A program made the position numbers and the translations under genes. Source: Paracoccus acridae (lineage in GTDB: Bacteria; Pseudomonadota; Alphaproteobacteria; Rhodobacterales; Rhodobacteraceae). From it: a stretch of DNA of 64,000 nt. Position 1 is the first letter of the stretch. Each line of letters begins with the position of its first letter. Of this stretch, positions 9,301-17,415 are shown in pieces. Below the pieces are notes generated by a model. The model searched no databases. It was not told where the DNA came from and saw only the letters and a list, made by a program, of their open reading frames with translations. The stretch lies in NCBI RefSeq assembly GCF_014642735.1, contig NZ_BMIV01000004.1, positions 86,499 to 150,498 on the forward strand. Reading direction: 5' to 3'.

Positions 9301-10418
9301 CCGACGACCGCAAGCCGATGATCGAATGTCGCGGCGTCCACAAGCATTACGGCGACTATCACGCGCTGCGGGGCATCGACCTGACCATCCGGGCGGGCGA
9401 GTTCTTTTCCCTGCTGGGGCCCTCGGGCTGCGGCAAGACCACGCTGCTGCGCACCATTGCCGGGTTCGAGGACATTTCCGAAGGCGCGATCCTGATCGAC
9501 CAGAAGCATATGGAGGAGGTGCCCGCGAACAAGCGGCCCACCAACATGGTCTTCCAGTCCTATGCGATCTTTCCCCATCTGACGGTCGCGCAGAACGTGG
9601 CCTTCGGCCTGCGCCGCGATCCGCGCGGCAAGGCGGAAAAGGCGGCCCTGGTCGAGGAGGCCCTGGCTATGGTGGGCCTGCGCGGATATGGCAACCGCGC
9701 CGCGCACGCGCTGTCGGGCGGGCAGCGCCAGCGAGTCGCGCTTGCCCGCGCGCTGATCCTCAAGCCCAAGGTGCTGCTGCTGGACGAACCGCTGTCCGCG
9801 CTGGATCGCAAGATGCGCGAACAGATGCAGGTCGAACTGATCAAGCTGCAACGCCAGGTCGGCATCACCTTCGTCCTGGTGACCCATGACCAGGAGGAAG
9901 CCCTGGTCATGTCCGACCGCATCGCCGTCATGTTCGAGGGCGAGATCGCCCAGCTTGACGGACCCGAGGCGCTGTATGCCCGTCCGGCCAGCCGCCGGGT
10001 CGCGGATTTCATCGGCGTGATGAACTTCCTGCCTGCCCATATCCTGGGCGAAAGCGACGGCGTGGCCACGGTCGAGGCTCCGGGCCTGGGCGTGGTGGAA
10101 CTGCCCGCCCGCCAGATCAGCCGCGCCAATCCCGACGATGAAGGGCCGACGATCGGCTTTCGCCCCGAAACCATGACTCTGGTCGGCCCGAACCAGGCCC
10201 ACAGCCAGCCGCGCGAAACCAACGCCACCATCGACGAGGTCGTCTATTACGGCGACATGACCTATTACGACCTGCGGCTGGACGGCGCCGCCGCCATCGA
10301 CGGCAAGGCGCACACGGTCCGCATTTCCATGCGCAACGTCTTCGGCCGCGACGTGCAGGAGGTGGGGACCCGCACCCGCCTTGCCTGGTCGCCGGGATCG
10401 CTGGTCCTGTTCCGCTGA
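9297..10418 (+). CDS. potA: Spermidine/putrescine-type ABC transporter ATP-binding protein, PotA-like
   Basis: The protein has 373 residues from GTG 9297. This start is chosen because GGAGG lies six bases upstream and it overlaps the potC stop in the same GTGA style as the preceding pair; ATG 9318 is the alternative. Walker A is GPSGCGKTT, the signature LSGGQRQR, and Walker B LLLDEPLSALD. A C-terminal TOBE domain follows (IGFRPETMTLV onward). It supplies ATP hydrolysis for the PotBC channel. Confidence 0.88.
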   Translation: MTDDRKPMIECRGVHKHYGDYHALRGIDLTIRAGEFFSLLGPSGCGKTTLLRTIAGFEDISEGAILIDQKHMEEVPANKRPTNMVFQSYAIFPHLTVAQNVAFGLRRDPRGKAEKAALVEEALAMVGLRGYGNRAAHALSGGQRQRVALARALILKPKVLLLDEPLSALDRKMREQMQVELIKLQRQVGITFVLVTHDQEEALVMSDRIAVMFEGEIAQLDGPEALYARPASRRVADFIGVMNFLPAHILGESDGVATVEAPGLGVVELPARQISRANPDDEGPTIGFRPETMTLVGPNQAHSQPRETNATIDEVVYYGDMTYYDLRLDGAAAIDGKAHTVRISMRNVFGRDVQEVGTRTRLAWSPGSLVLFR

Positions 10419-10421
10419 CGC

Positions 10422-10450
10422 TTGCAGAAGCCCGGCCGCTTGCCTAGAAC
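10422..10450 (+). promoter_or_regulatory. Possible sigma-70-like promoter of ychF
   Basis: TTGCAG at 10422-10427 and TAGAAC at 10445-10450 are separated by 17 bases, and the site is 29 bases before the ychF start. The match is moderate. Confidence 0.3.
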
Positions 10451-10478
10451 GCGCCAGACTTAGCAAAAGGGGCGCGTC

Positions 10479-11576
10479 ATGGGCTTTCGCATGGGAATTG
10501 TCGGCTTGCCGAACGTGGGCAAATCGACGCTGTTCAACGCGCTGACAAAGACCGCCGCCGCGCAGGCCGCGAATTTCCCCTTTTGCACCATCGAGCCCAA
10601 TGTGGGCGACGTGGCCGTGCCCGACCCCCGGCTTGACACGCTGGCCCAGATCGCCGGCAGCAAGCAGATCATTCCGACGCGGATCACCTTTGTGGACATC
10701 GCGGGCCTTGTGAAGGGCGCCAGCAAGGGCGAGGGGCTGGGTAACCAGTTCCTGGCCAATATCCGCGAGGTGGACGCCATCGCCCATGTCCTGCGCTGCT
10801 TCGAGGATGGCGACGTCACCCATGTCGAAGGCCGCGTCGATCCCATCGCGGACGCGGAAACCATCGAGACCGAACTGATGATCGCCGACCTGGAATCGGT
10901 CGAGCGCCGCCTCGCGAATATCGCGCGCAAGCTGAAGGGCGGCGACAAGGAGGCCGTGGCCCAGGAAAAGCTGCTGAAGGCCGCGCAGGCCGCGCTGGAA
11001 TCCGGCAAGCCCGCGCGCACCGTTCAGGTCGCTGACGAGGATCGGAAGGCCTGGAACATGCTGCAACTGCTGACCGCCAAGCCGGTCCTGTTCGTCTGCA
11101 ATGTGGAGGAGGAGAAGGCCTCGACCGGCAATGCCCAGTCCGACCGCGTGGCGAAGATGGCGGCGGAACAGGGTGCGGGCCATGTGGTGATTTCCGCCCG
11201 GATCGAGGAGGAGATCAGCCAGCTTCCCACCGACGAAGCCGCCATGTTCTTGGAGGAGATGGGCCTGCACGAGGCGGGCCTGGATCGCCTGATCCGCGAA
11301 GGCTACAAGCTGCTGGGCCTGGACACCTATTTCACCGTCGGCCCCAAGGAGGCCCGCGCCTGGACCATCCACAAGGGCACCCTGGCCCCGCAGGCCGCCG
11401 GCGTGATCCACGGCGATTTCGAACGCGGCTTCATCCGCGCGGAAACCATCGCCTATGACGACTATGTCGCCTACAAGGGCGAGGCGGGCGCGCGAGAGGC
11501 GGGCAAGTTCCGGGTCGAGGGCAAGACCTATGCCGTCAAGGACGGCGACGTCCTGCACTTCCTGTTTAACGGCTGA
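10479..11576 (+). CDS. ychF: Redox/ribosome-associated ATPase-GTPase YchF (OLA1 family)
   Basis: This 365-residue P-loop protein is of the Obg-related YchF family. The P-loop is GLPNVGKST near the N-terminus and the switch region is [19 protein letters not shown]. The base-recognition motif is NVEE instead of NKxD, the family mark associated with ATP preference. A C-terminal TGS domain is present ([20 protein letters not shown]). Length is normal. It binds ribosomes and is thought to affect translation start choice and oxidative-stress response. It converges with the sigma-factor gene with only five bases between stops. Confidence 0.95.
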   Translation: MGFRMGIVGLPNVGKSTLFNALTKTAAAQAANFPFCTIEPNVGDVAVPDPRLDTLAQIAGSKQIIPTRITFVDIAGLVKGASKGEGLGNQFLANIREVDAIAHVLRCFEDGDVTHVEGRVDPIADAETIETELMIADLESVERRLANIARKLKGGDKEAVAQEKLLKAAQAALESGKPARTVQVADEDRKAWNMLQLLTAKPVLFVCNVEEEKASTGNAQSDRVAKMAAEQGAGHVVISARIEEEISQLPTDEAAMFLEEMGLHEAGLDRLIREGYKLLGLDTYFTVGPKEARAWTIHKGTLAPQAAGVIHGDFERGFIRAETIAYDDYVAYKGEAGAREAGKFRVEGKTYAVKDGDVLHFLFNG

Positions 11577-11581
11577 CGCGG

Positions 11582-12334
11582 TCAGCGCAGCCAGAGATAC
11601 CAGGCAAGGGCCACCGCCACCAGGATCGCAATGATCCCGAACGGGCCGCGCCACCAGGGGGTCCGTTCCAGCGGATCGAAGGACAGCGGCGCCAAGCCAT
11701 GCCCCAGGCTTTCGCGAATCCGCTGCCGCGCGCGGGCAGGGGCCATGACCGGTGTCAGGTCGCCCGCAAAGCGTGCAAGCCGTTCCTGCCAATCGGCAAG
11801 CTGGGCCTTGTCCTGGGGTTCGCCCCCGCGCAGCGCAAGCGCCTGTTCGGCCGTGGCAAAGCTTTCGCCCTCATCGGCGGTATGTCCAGCCAGCCGTTCC
11901 AGCCCTTCGTGCAAGGCATGTCGGGCCTCGTCGGCGGACATTCCCAGGCGTTGCCCCAGTCCGGGATAATCCAACCCCTCCAGATAGGCGATGCGCACCA
12001 GTTCCAGCCCATCCCCGGCGAGCCTGTTTCCGGCACCGGCTTGCACCGGCGCGGGAAGTCCGCGCAGGCGATCCACCGCCCGGTCCCGTGCCTGCGTGAC
12101 CAGCCAGGCCATCGGCGAAAGCCCGCTGTCCGCGAAGCGCGCGGCATCCTTCCAGATGCCGATATAGGCCTGTTCCAGCACCTCCTCGGCCTCTCTCCGG
12201 TCTTTCAGGATCGACAGGCACAATGCGTTCAGCCGCGCGGACGTGGCCTCGTAAAGCTCGTCAAAGGCGCGGCGGTCGGCCTTGGCGACACGTGCGATCA
12301 GATCGGCCAGCAGGGGCTGTCGGTCATGTTGCAA
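11582..12334 (-). CDS. Sigma-70 family (ECF-like) factor fused to a membrane-anchored anti-sigma-like tail
   Basis: The protein has about 250 residues from TTG 12334. Sigma region 2 is seen as DELYEATSARLNALCLSILK to MAWLVTQARDRAVDRLR, and region 4 as RIAYLEGLDYPGLGQRLG and following. The C-terminal third (WQERLARFAGDLTPVMAPAR, then one helix GIIAILVAVALAWYLWL) resembles the WEERL...APP...RI segment and membrane anchor of ECF anti-sigma factors. There is no ATG in the N-terminal part. TTG 12391 would extend the frame but lies on the -35 of a good promoter, so TTG 12334 is preferred. A separate anti-sigma gene is absent. If correct, the factor is tethered to the membrane and must be released to act. 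Confidence 0.68.
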   Translation of the reverse strand: MQHDRQPLLADLIARVAKADRRAFDELYEATSARLNALCLSILKDRREAEEVLEQAYIGIWKDAARFADSGLSPMAWLVTQARDRAVDRLRGLPAPVQAGAGNRLAGDGLELVRIAYLEGLDYPGLGQRLGMSADEARHALHEGLERLAGHTADEGESFATAEQALALRGGEPQDKAQLADWQERLARFAGDLTPVMAPARARQRIRESLGHGLAPLSFDPLERTPWWRGPFGIIAILVAVALAWYLWLR

Positions 12335-12363
12335 GGGGCAGGGATCCTCTTGTGGTTGCAGCC

Positions 12364-12391
12364 AACTTAGCAGCCGTCCCGCCTTCGTCAA
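12364..12391 (-). promoter_or_regulatory. Probable sigma-70 promoter of the sigma-fusion gene
   Basis: On the minus strand TTGACG (12386-12391) and TAAGTT (12364-12369) are 16 bases apart. Transcription would start near 12357, about 23 bases before TTG 12334, which supports that start codon. Confidence 0.42.
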
Positions 12392-12403
12392 CGCAGCCCC
12401 GGC

Positions 12404-12428
12404 TTGCGCATGGCGGACTTATGCGCAA
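12404..12428. promoter_or_regulatory. Perfect 8-N9-8 palindrome in the sigma/cobS divergent region
   Basis: TTGCGCAT at 12404-12411 and ATGCGCAA at 12421-12428 are exact inverted repeats with a nine-base centre. The site is 34 bases before the cobS start and about 70 before the sigma-fusion start. The geometry fits binding by a dimeric regulator, with half-sites about 1.6 helical turns apart. The protein that would bind it is unknown. Confidence 0.5.
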
Positions 12429-12461
12429 TCAAGGCAGCCGATGCGATGAAAGGGCCTTGCG

Positions 12462-13436
12462 ATGCTGGAGACGAACGCCAAACCGACTGAGGAGATCGAC
12501 CTGCGCGAGGTGTTCGGTCTGGACAGCGACATGAAGGTCAAGGGCTTTTCGGAACGAACCGACCGCGTGCCCGAGATCGACAGCACCTACAAGTTCGACC
12601 CCGACACCACGATGGCGATTCTGGCAGGCTTTGCCTATAACCGCCGGGTGATGATCCAGGGCTATCACGGCACCGGGAAATCGACCCATATCGAACAGGT
12701 GGCGGCGCGGCTGAACTGGCCCTGCGTGCGGGTGAACCTGGACAGCCATGTCAGCCGGATCGACCTGATCGGCAAGGACGCGATCAAGCTGGTGGACGGC
12801 AAGCAGGTCACGGTCTTCCACGAGGGCATCCTACCCTGGGCCTTGCGCAACCCGACCGCCATCGTCTTCGACGAATACGACGCGGGCCGGGCCGACGTTA
12901 TGTTCGTGATCCAGCGCGTGCTGGAAACCGACGGCAAGCTGACGCTGCTGGACCAGAACGAGGTGATCACCCCGCATCCCTGCTTCCGCCTGTTCGCGAC
13001 CGCGAACACCGTGGGTCTGGGCGACACGACGGGGCTTTATCACGGCACCCAGCAGATCAACCAGGGCCAGATGGACCGCTGGTCGCTGGTCAGCACGCTG
13101 AACTATCTGTCCCACGACGCCGAAGCCGCGATCGTGCTGGCCAAGAACCCGACCTACAACACGGAAAAAGGCCGCAAGATCATCAGCCAGATGGTGACGT
13201 TGGCGGATCTGACGCGCACCGCCTTCATGCAGGGGGATCTGTCCACCGTCATGTCGCCGCGCACGGTGATCGCCTGGGCGCAGAACGCCCGCATCTTCGG
13301 CAACAACATCGGCTATGCCTTCCGGCTGACCTTCCTCAACAAGTGCGACGAGCTGGAACGCCAGACCGTTGCCGAATTCTATCAGCGCCTGTTCGACGAG
13401 GAACTGCCCGAAAGCGCGGCCGCGCGCGCCAAATAA
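12462..13436 (+). CDS. cobS: Cobaltochelatase subunit CobS
   Basis: This 324-residue MoxR-like AAA+ ATPase is a subunit of the aerobic cobaltochelatase (CobN-CobS-CobT), which inserts cobalt into hydrogenobyrinic acid a,c-diamide. Walker A is GYHGTGKST, Walker B is [10 protein letters not shown], and sensor-1 is [12 protein letters not shown]. Length and the N-terminal LREVFGL segment are typical for CobS. The partner cobT usually follows directly in related genomes but is not found here. A terminator follows the stop instead, and the next gene faces the other way. Confidence 0.93.
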   Translation: MLETNAKPTEEIDLREVFGLDSDMKVKGFSERTDRVPEIDSTYKFDPDTTMAILAGFAYNRRVMIQGYHGTGKSTHIEQVAARLNWPCVRVNLDSHVSRIDLIGKDAIKLVDGKQVTVFHEGILPWALRNPTAIVFDEYDAGRADVMFVIQRVLETDGKLTLLDQNEVITPHPCFRLFATANTVGLGDTTGLYHGTQQINQGQMDRWSLVSTLNYLSHDAEAAIVLAKNPTYNTEKGRKIISQMVTLADLTRTAFMQGDLSTVMSPRTVIAWAQNARIFGNNIGYAFRLTFLNKCDELERQTVAEFYQRLFDEELPESAAARAK

Positions 13437-13461
13437 GGGCGGCATCGGTGCAAAAAGGAAA

Positions 13462-13488
13462 GGCGGGCCCGCAAAGGCCCGCCTTTTT
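13462..13488 (+). terminator. Rho-independent terminator after cobS
   Basis: GGCGGGCC (13462-13469) pairs with GGCCCGCC (13476-13483) around a six-base loop, followed by five T. Extra A-T pairs extend the stem. It may also serve the converging oxidoreductase gene. Confidence 0.78.
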
Positions 13489-13493
13489 CGCGA

Positions 13494-14552
13494 TCAGACT
13501 TCCTCGGCGACCGGGTAATCGACATAGCCTTTCGGCCCGCTGCCATAGAAGGTGGCGGGATCCTGCTGGTTCAGCGACAGATCCTCGGCAAAGCGGCGGG
13601 GCAGGTCGGGCGTGGCGATGAAGTCCTTGCCGAAGGCCGCAGCGTCGGCGCGGCCCGACCGCACCAGTTCGCTGGCGCTGTCGCGGGTCAGCTTTTCGTT
13701 GGCGATGAGCACGCCGCCGAAAGCCGCCTTGATGTCGTCCATCAGGCTGTCGGCCCCCAGGTATTCGCGCAGGCAGATGAAGGCCAGGCCGCGCTGCTTC
13801 ATCTGGCGCGCCACATATGTGAACAGCGCCTTGGGATCGCTGTCGCCCATGTCGTGGTTGTCGCCGCGCGGGGCGAGGTGCAGGCCGACCCGGTCAGCGC
13901 CCCAGATGCCGATGGCGGCATCGACGATCTCGGTCAGGAAGCGGACGCGGTTCTCGATGGGGCCGCCATACTGGTCGGTGCGGCGGTTGGTGCTGTCCTG
14001 CAGGAACTGGTCGATCAAATAGCCGTTGGCCGCGTGGATCTCGACCCCGTCGAAACCCGCGCGCTTGGCGTTCTCGGCCCCCTTGCGATAGGCCTCGACG
14101 ATGCCCGCGATTTCGGCGGTTTCCAGGGCGCGGGGGGTCTCGTATTCCTTTTTCGGCCGGACAAGGCTGACGGTGCCCGCGGGCTTGATCGCGCTTGGCG
14201 CGACGGGCAGTTCGCCATTCAGGAACATCGGGTCGGAAATGCGGCCCACATGCCACAATTGCAGAAAGATCAGCCCGCCCGCGTCATGGACGGCCTTGGT
14301 GACCTGCTTCCAGCCTTCGACCTGTTCGTCGTTCCAGATGCCCGGCGTGTCGGCATAGCCCACGCCCATCGGCGTCACGCTGGTGGCTTCCGACAGGATC
14401 AGCCCGGCCCCGGCGCGCTGCGCGTAATATTCGGCCATCATCGCGTTCGGCACCCGTTCGGCTCCGGCCCGCGCGCGGGTCAAGGGCGCCATGACGATGC
14501 GGTTGCGAAGGGTCAGGGGTCCAATCTGGAGAGGATCGAAAAGGGTCGGCAT
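13494..14552 (-). CDS. Alkene reductase, old yellow enzyme family
   Basis: This is a 352-residue FMN-dependent TIM-barrel oxidoreductase. It opens LFDPLQIGPLTLRNRIVMAPLT in family style. The substrate-anion binding pair is H and N in VEIHAANGYLIDQF, and QLWHVGR and the tail ATFYGSGPKGYVDYP are standard for NemA/OYE2-like members. It should reduce activated C=C bonds, nitro compounds or nitrate esters using NAD(P)H. It is a single gene, divergent from tex and converging on the cobS terminator. The physiological substrate is unknown. Confidence 0.9.
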   Translation of the reverse strand: MPTLFDPLQIGPLTLRNRIVMAPLTRARAGAERVPNAMMAEYYAQRAGAGLILSEATSVTPMGVGYADTPGIWNDEQVEGWKQVTKAVHDAGGLIFLQLWHVGRISDPMFLNGELPVAPSAIKPAGTVSLVRPKKEYETPRALETAEIAGIVEAYRKGAENAKRAGFDGVEIHAANGYLIDQFLQDSTNRRTDQYGGPIENRVRFLTEIVDAAIGIWGADRVGLHLAPRGDNHDMGDSDPKALFTYVARQMKQRGLAFICLREYLGADSLMDDIKAAFGGVLIANEKLTRDSASELVRSGRADAAAFGKDFIATPDLPRRFAEDLSLNQQDPATFYGSGPKGYVDYPVAEEV

Positions 14553-14688
14553 CTAAGGTCCTTTCAGTTCTTGCGTTCTGTGCAACTGTGTATCGCCAGG
14601 GTCCGTGTCAACATGATCCCGGCGCATGACAGCCTTGGCCTGGACGCCCTGGCCGGTTAGAACCACCTTCCGTTTCCCGGAGGATCCC

Positions 14689-16971
14689 ATGGACACAGCC
14701 GCCCGCATCGCCCGCACCATCGCGACCGAGATCAATGCCACCCCCGCCCAGGTCACGGCTGCGGCCGATCTGCTGGATGGCGGCGCGACGGTGCCCTTTG
14801 TGGCGCGATACCGGAAAGAGGCGACGGGCGGCCTGGACGACACGCAGTTGCGCACGCTGTCGGACCGCCTGGCCTATCTGCGGGACATGGAGGCGAGGCG
14901 GGCGGCGATCCTCAATTCCATCAAGGACCAGGGCAAGCTGACCGACGACCTGGCCCGCGCCATCGCCGGGGCGGAAACGAAATCCGCGCTGGAGGACATT
15001 TACCTGCCCTTCAAGCCCAAGCGGCGCACCAAGGCGATGATCGCGCGGGAAAACGGGTTGGAGCCGCTGCTGCGCGCGATCCAGGACGACCGCGCGGCCG
15101 ATCCGGCCGCGCTTGCCGCGGGCTATGTGATCGGGGCGGTGGCCGACGTGAAGGCCGCGTTGGACGGCGCGCGCGACATCCTGGTCGAGGAACTGTCGGA
15201 AAACGCCGCGCTGCTGGGCGCCTTGCGCGACTTCATGCGGGCCGAGGCCTTTATCGCCGCCAAGCTGATCGCGGGCAAGGAAACCGCAGGCGCGAAGTTC
15301 AGCGACTATTTCGACCATCGGGAAAAATGGTCGGCCATCCCCTCGCACCGGGCGCTGGCGATCCTGCGTGCGGCGAAGGAAGAAGTCGTCACCATCGACA
15401 TCGCGCCCGACCCCGAAACCGGCGCTCAGCGGGCCGAGGGCATCGTGGCGCAGGCCATCGGCATCCGGGGCAGCGCGCCGGGCGATCAATGGCTGCGGCA
15501 GGTGGCGGGCTGGACCTGGCGCGTCCGGCTGTCCAACACGATGTATATCGACCTGATGACCGAATTGCGCAAACGCGCGCATGACGAGGCGATCCGCGTC
15601 TTCGGTCGCAACCTGCGCGACCTGCTGCTGGCCGCGCCTGCTGGCGCGCGGGTGACGCTGGGCATCGACCCCGGCATCCGCACCGGCTGCAAGATTGCGG
15701 TCGTGGACGCGACCGGCAAGCTGCTGGACACGGCGACCATCTATCCCTTCCAGCCGAAGAACGACCTGCGGGGGGCCGAGGCGACGCTTCTGGCGCTGAT
15801 CGCGAAACATGGCGCGGATCTGGTCGCCATCGGCAACGGCACCGCCAGCCGAGAGACCGAGCGCCTTGTGGCCGAGGTGCTGAAGCGCCTGCCCAAGGGT
15901 GTGAAGGCGCCGACCAAGGTGATCGTGTCCGAGGCGGGCGCCTCGGTCTATTCCGCGTCGGAACTGGCCGCCAAGGAGTTCCCGCAGCTTGATGTGTCGC
16001 TGCGCGGCGCGGTGTCGATCGCCCGGCGACTGCAGGATCCGCTGGCCGAACTGGTCAAGGTGCCGCCCGAATCCATCGGCGTCGGCCAATACCAGCACGA
16101 TGTGGACCAGCGGCAGCTTGCCAAGACGCTGGAAGCCGTGGTCGAGGATGCGGTGAACGCCGTCGGCGTGGACCTGAACACGGCATCCGCCCCGCTGCTG
16201 GCCCATGTCGCGGGACTGGGGCCGTCGCTGGCGCAGAACATCGTGGCCTGGCGCGACGAAAACGGCGCCTTCCCGTCGCGCGCGGCGCTGAAGAAGGTCG
16301 CGGGCCTTGGACCGCGCGCCTTCGAACAATGCGCAGGCTTTCTGCGCATCCGCGACGGCAAGGAGCCGCTGGACGCATCCGCCGTCCACCCCGAGGCTTA
16401 CGGCGTCGCCCGCAGGATCGTGGCCGCCTGCGGGCGCGACATCCGCGCAATTATGGGCGACGGTGCCGCCCTGAAGGGCATCCGCGCCGAACAGTTCGTG
16501 GACGATCATTTCGGCCTGCCCACCATACGCGACATCCTGTCCGAACTGGAAAAGCCCGGCCGCGACCCGCGCCCCAGCTTCGTCACCGCCAGCTTCGCCG
16601 AGGGCGTGAACGAGATCACCGACCTGAAGCCCGGCATGACCCTGGAAGGAACGGTCACGAACGTCGCGGCCTTCGGGGCCTTCGTGGACATAGGCGTCCA
16701 CCAGGACGGGCTGGTCCATGTCAGCCAGCTTGCCAACCGCTTCGTCAAGGATCCGAACGAGGTGGTGAAGGTCGGCGACGTGGTCCGCGTCCGCGTGACC
16801 GAGGTGGACGTGCCCCGCAAGCGCATCGGCCTGACGATGCGGACCGACGGCGAGGCCGCGAAACCCACGCAGAAGCCGCAAGGATCGGCAGGCCGCGCCA
16901 CGGCTGCCCCCAAAACGGCCGGTCAGGGCGGATTCGGGGCTGCCCTGGCCGAAGCGATGCGGCGGAAATAG
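14689..16971 (+). CDS. tex: RNA-binding transcription accessory protein Tex
   Basis: The protein has 760 residues from ATG 14689, which follows CGGAGGATCCC, a strong ribosome site. Order of domains: N-terminal helical region (TVPFVARYRKEATGGLDD), YqgF-like RNase-H fold (LGIDPGIRTGCKIAVVD), helix-hairpin-helix segment (LNTASAPLLAHVAGLG), and a C-terminal S1 RNA-binding domain (LEGTVTNVAAFGAFVDIGVH). A lysine/glutamine-rich tail follows. Tex homologues bind RNA and influence transcription and stress tolerance. The length is normal for the family. Confidence 0.94.
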   Translation: MDTAARIARTIATEINATPAQVTAAADLLDGGATVPFVARYRKEATGGLDDTQLRTLSDRLAYLRDMEARRAAILNSIKDQGKLTDDLARAIAGAETKSALEDIYLPFKPKRRTKAMIARENGLEPLLRAIQDDRAADPAALAAGYVIGAVADVKAALDGARDILVEELSENAALLGALRDFMRAEAFIAAKLIAGKETAGAKFSDYFDHREKWSAIPSHRALAILRAAKEEVVTIDIAPDPETGAQRAEGIVAQAIGIRGSAPGDQWLRQVAGWTWRVRLSNTMYIDLMTELRKRAHDEAIRVFGRNLRDLLLAAPAGARVTLGIDPGIRTGCKIAVVDATGKLLDTATIYPFQPKNDLRGAEATLLALIAKHGADLVAIGNGTASRETERLVAEVLKRLPKGVKAPTKVIVSEAGASVYSASELAAKEFPQLDVSLRGAVSIARRLQDPLAELVKVPPESIGVGQYQHDVDQRQLAKTLEAVVEDAVNAVGVDLNTASAPLLAHVAGLGPSLAQNIVAWRDENGAFPSRAALKKVAGLGPRAFEQCAGFLRIRDGKEPLDASAVHPEAYGVARRIVAACGRDIRAIMGDGAALKGIRAEQFVDDHFGLPTIRDILSELEKPGRDPRPSFVTASFAEGVNEITDLKPGMTLEGTVTNVAAFGAFVDIGVHQDGLVHVSQLANRFVKDPNEVVKVGDVVRVRVTEVDVPRKRIGLTMRTDGEAAKPTQKPQGSAGRATAAPKTAGQGGFGAALAEAMRRK

Positions 16972-17041
16972 GGATCTTTTCGTCCCCACGGATCCAGCAC
17001 GGCCCGGCCATCGTTCGGTGCCGTGGTGATCGGGGGGCGCG

Positions 17042-17266
17042 ATGCAGATCAGGATCCAGGTCGAACTCGAATGCAGGTTCACGACCCCGGGACCGGCGTT
17101 CCTTGCGGTCGAGGCCGCCGGAGCCTTCAGGCAGGAGATCAGCAAGGCGTCGATCGACTTTGGCCGGGTCGAACATCTTGCCCGTGTCCCGGGCGAGGAA
17201 GGGATCGGCGAGAAGATCATCATCCGCACCGCCTCCCAGATCGTCAGCGTCACACCCGGAGGATGA
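17042..17266 (+). pseudogene. Possible truncated N-terminus of a transglutaminase-like protein
   Basis: A 74-codon frame has a good purine-rich ribosome site (GGGGGGCGCG) before ATG 17042. Its start, MQIRIQVELECRFTTPG followed by FLAVEAA, looks like the beta-sandwich N-terminus of the bacterial transglutaminase-like family found in many alphaproteobacteria. Those proteins are much longer. Here the frame ends at TGA right after TASQIVSVTPGG, and I see no continuation in the other frames before the ivd promoter. It may be a gene remnant. A free-standing small protein is the alternative. Confidence 0.35.
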
Positions 17267-17347
17267 GCGCGCAGGCAGGGCCATGGGGCCCATCCTGCCG
17301 CAAGCTCGGGCTGTTGACCGCAGGGTTGCCAGGGCGCAGGCTTCGCC

Positions 17348-17376
17348 TTGACGACGGCCATGTGAGCAGATTATAG
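17348..17376 (+). promoter_or_regulatory. Probable sigma-70 promoter of ivd
   Basis: TTGACG at 17348-17353 and TTATAG at 17371-17376 are spaced by 17 bases. The predicted start of transcription (about 17383) falls inside the palindrome described next. Confidence 0.55.
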
Positions 17377-17379
17377 AAA

Positions 17380-17393
17380 TGAACGGTCGTTCA
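17380..17393. promoter_or_regulatory. Palindromic operator overlapping the ivd transcription start
   Basis: TGAACG-GT-CGTTCA is a perfect six-base inverted repeat with a two-base centre. It sits just after the -10 box, where a repressor would block RNA polymerase. The form is like sites of TetR-family repressors that sense acyl-CoAs. No regulator gene is adjacent, so the binding protein is unknown. Confidence 0.5.
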
Positions 17394-17415
17394 ATAAAAG
17401 CGGAGGGGATGCGCG

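Noticed and set aside
9138..11792. An 884-codon open frame on the minus strand opposite potA and ychF
   Set aside because: It runs opposite genes with clear motifs and shows no family features; it is a product of GC-rich codon bias.
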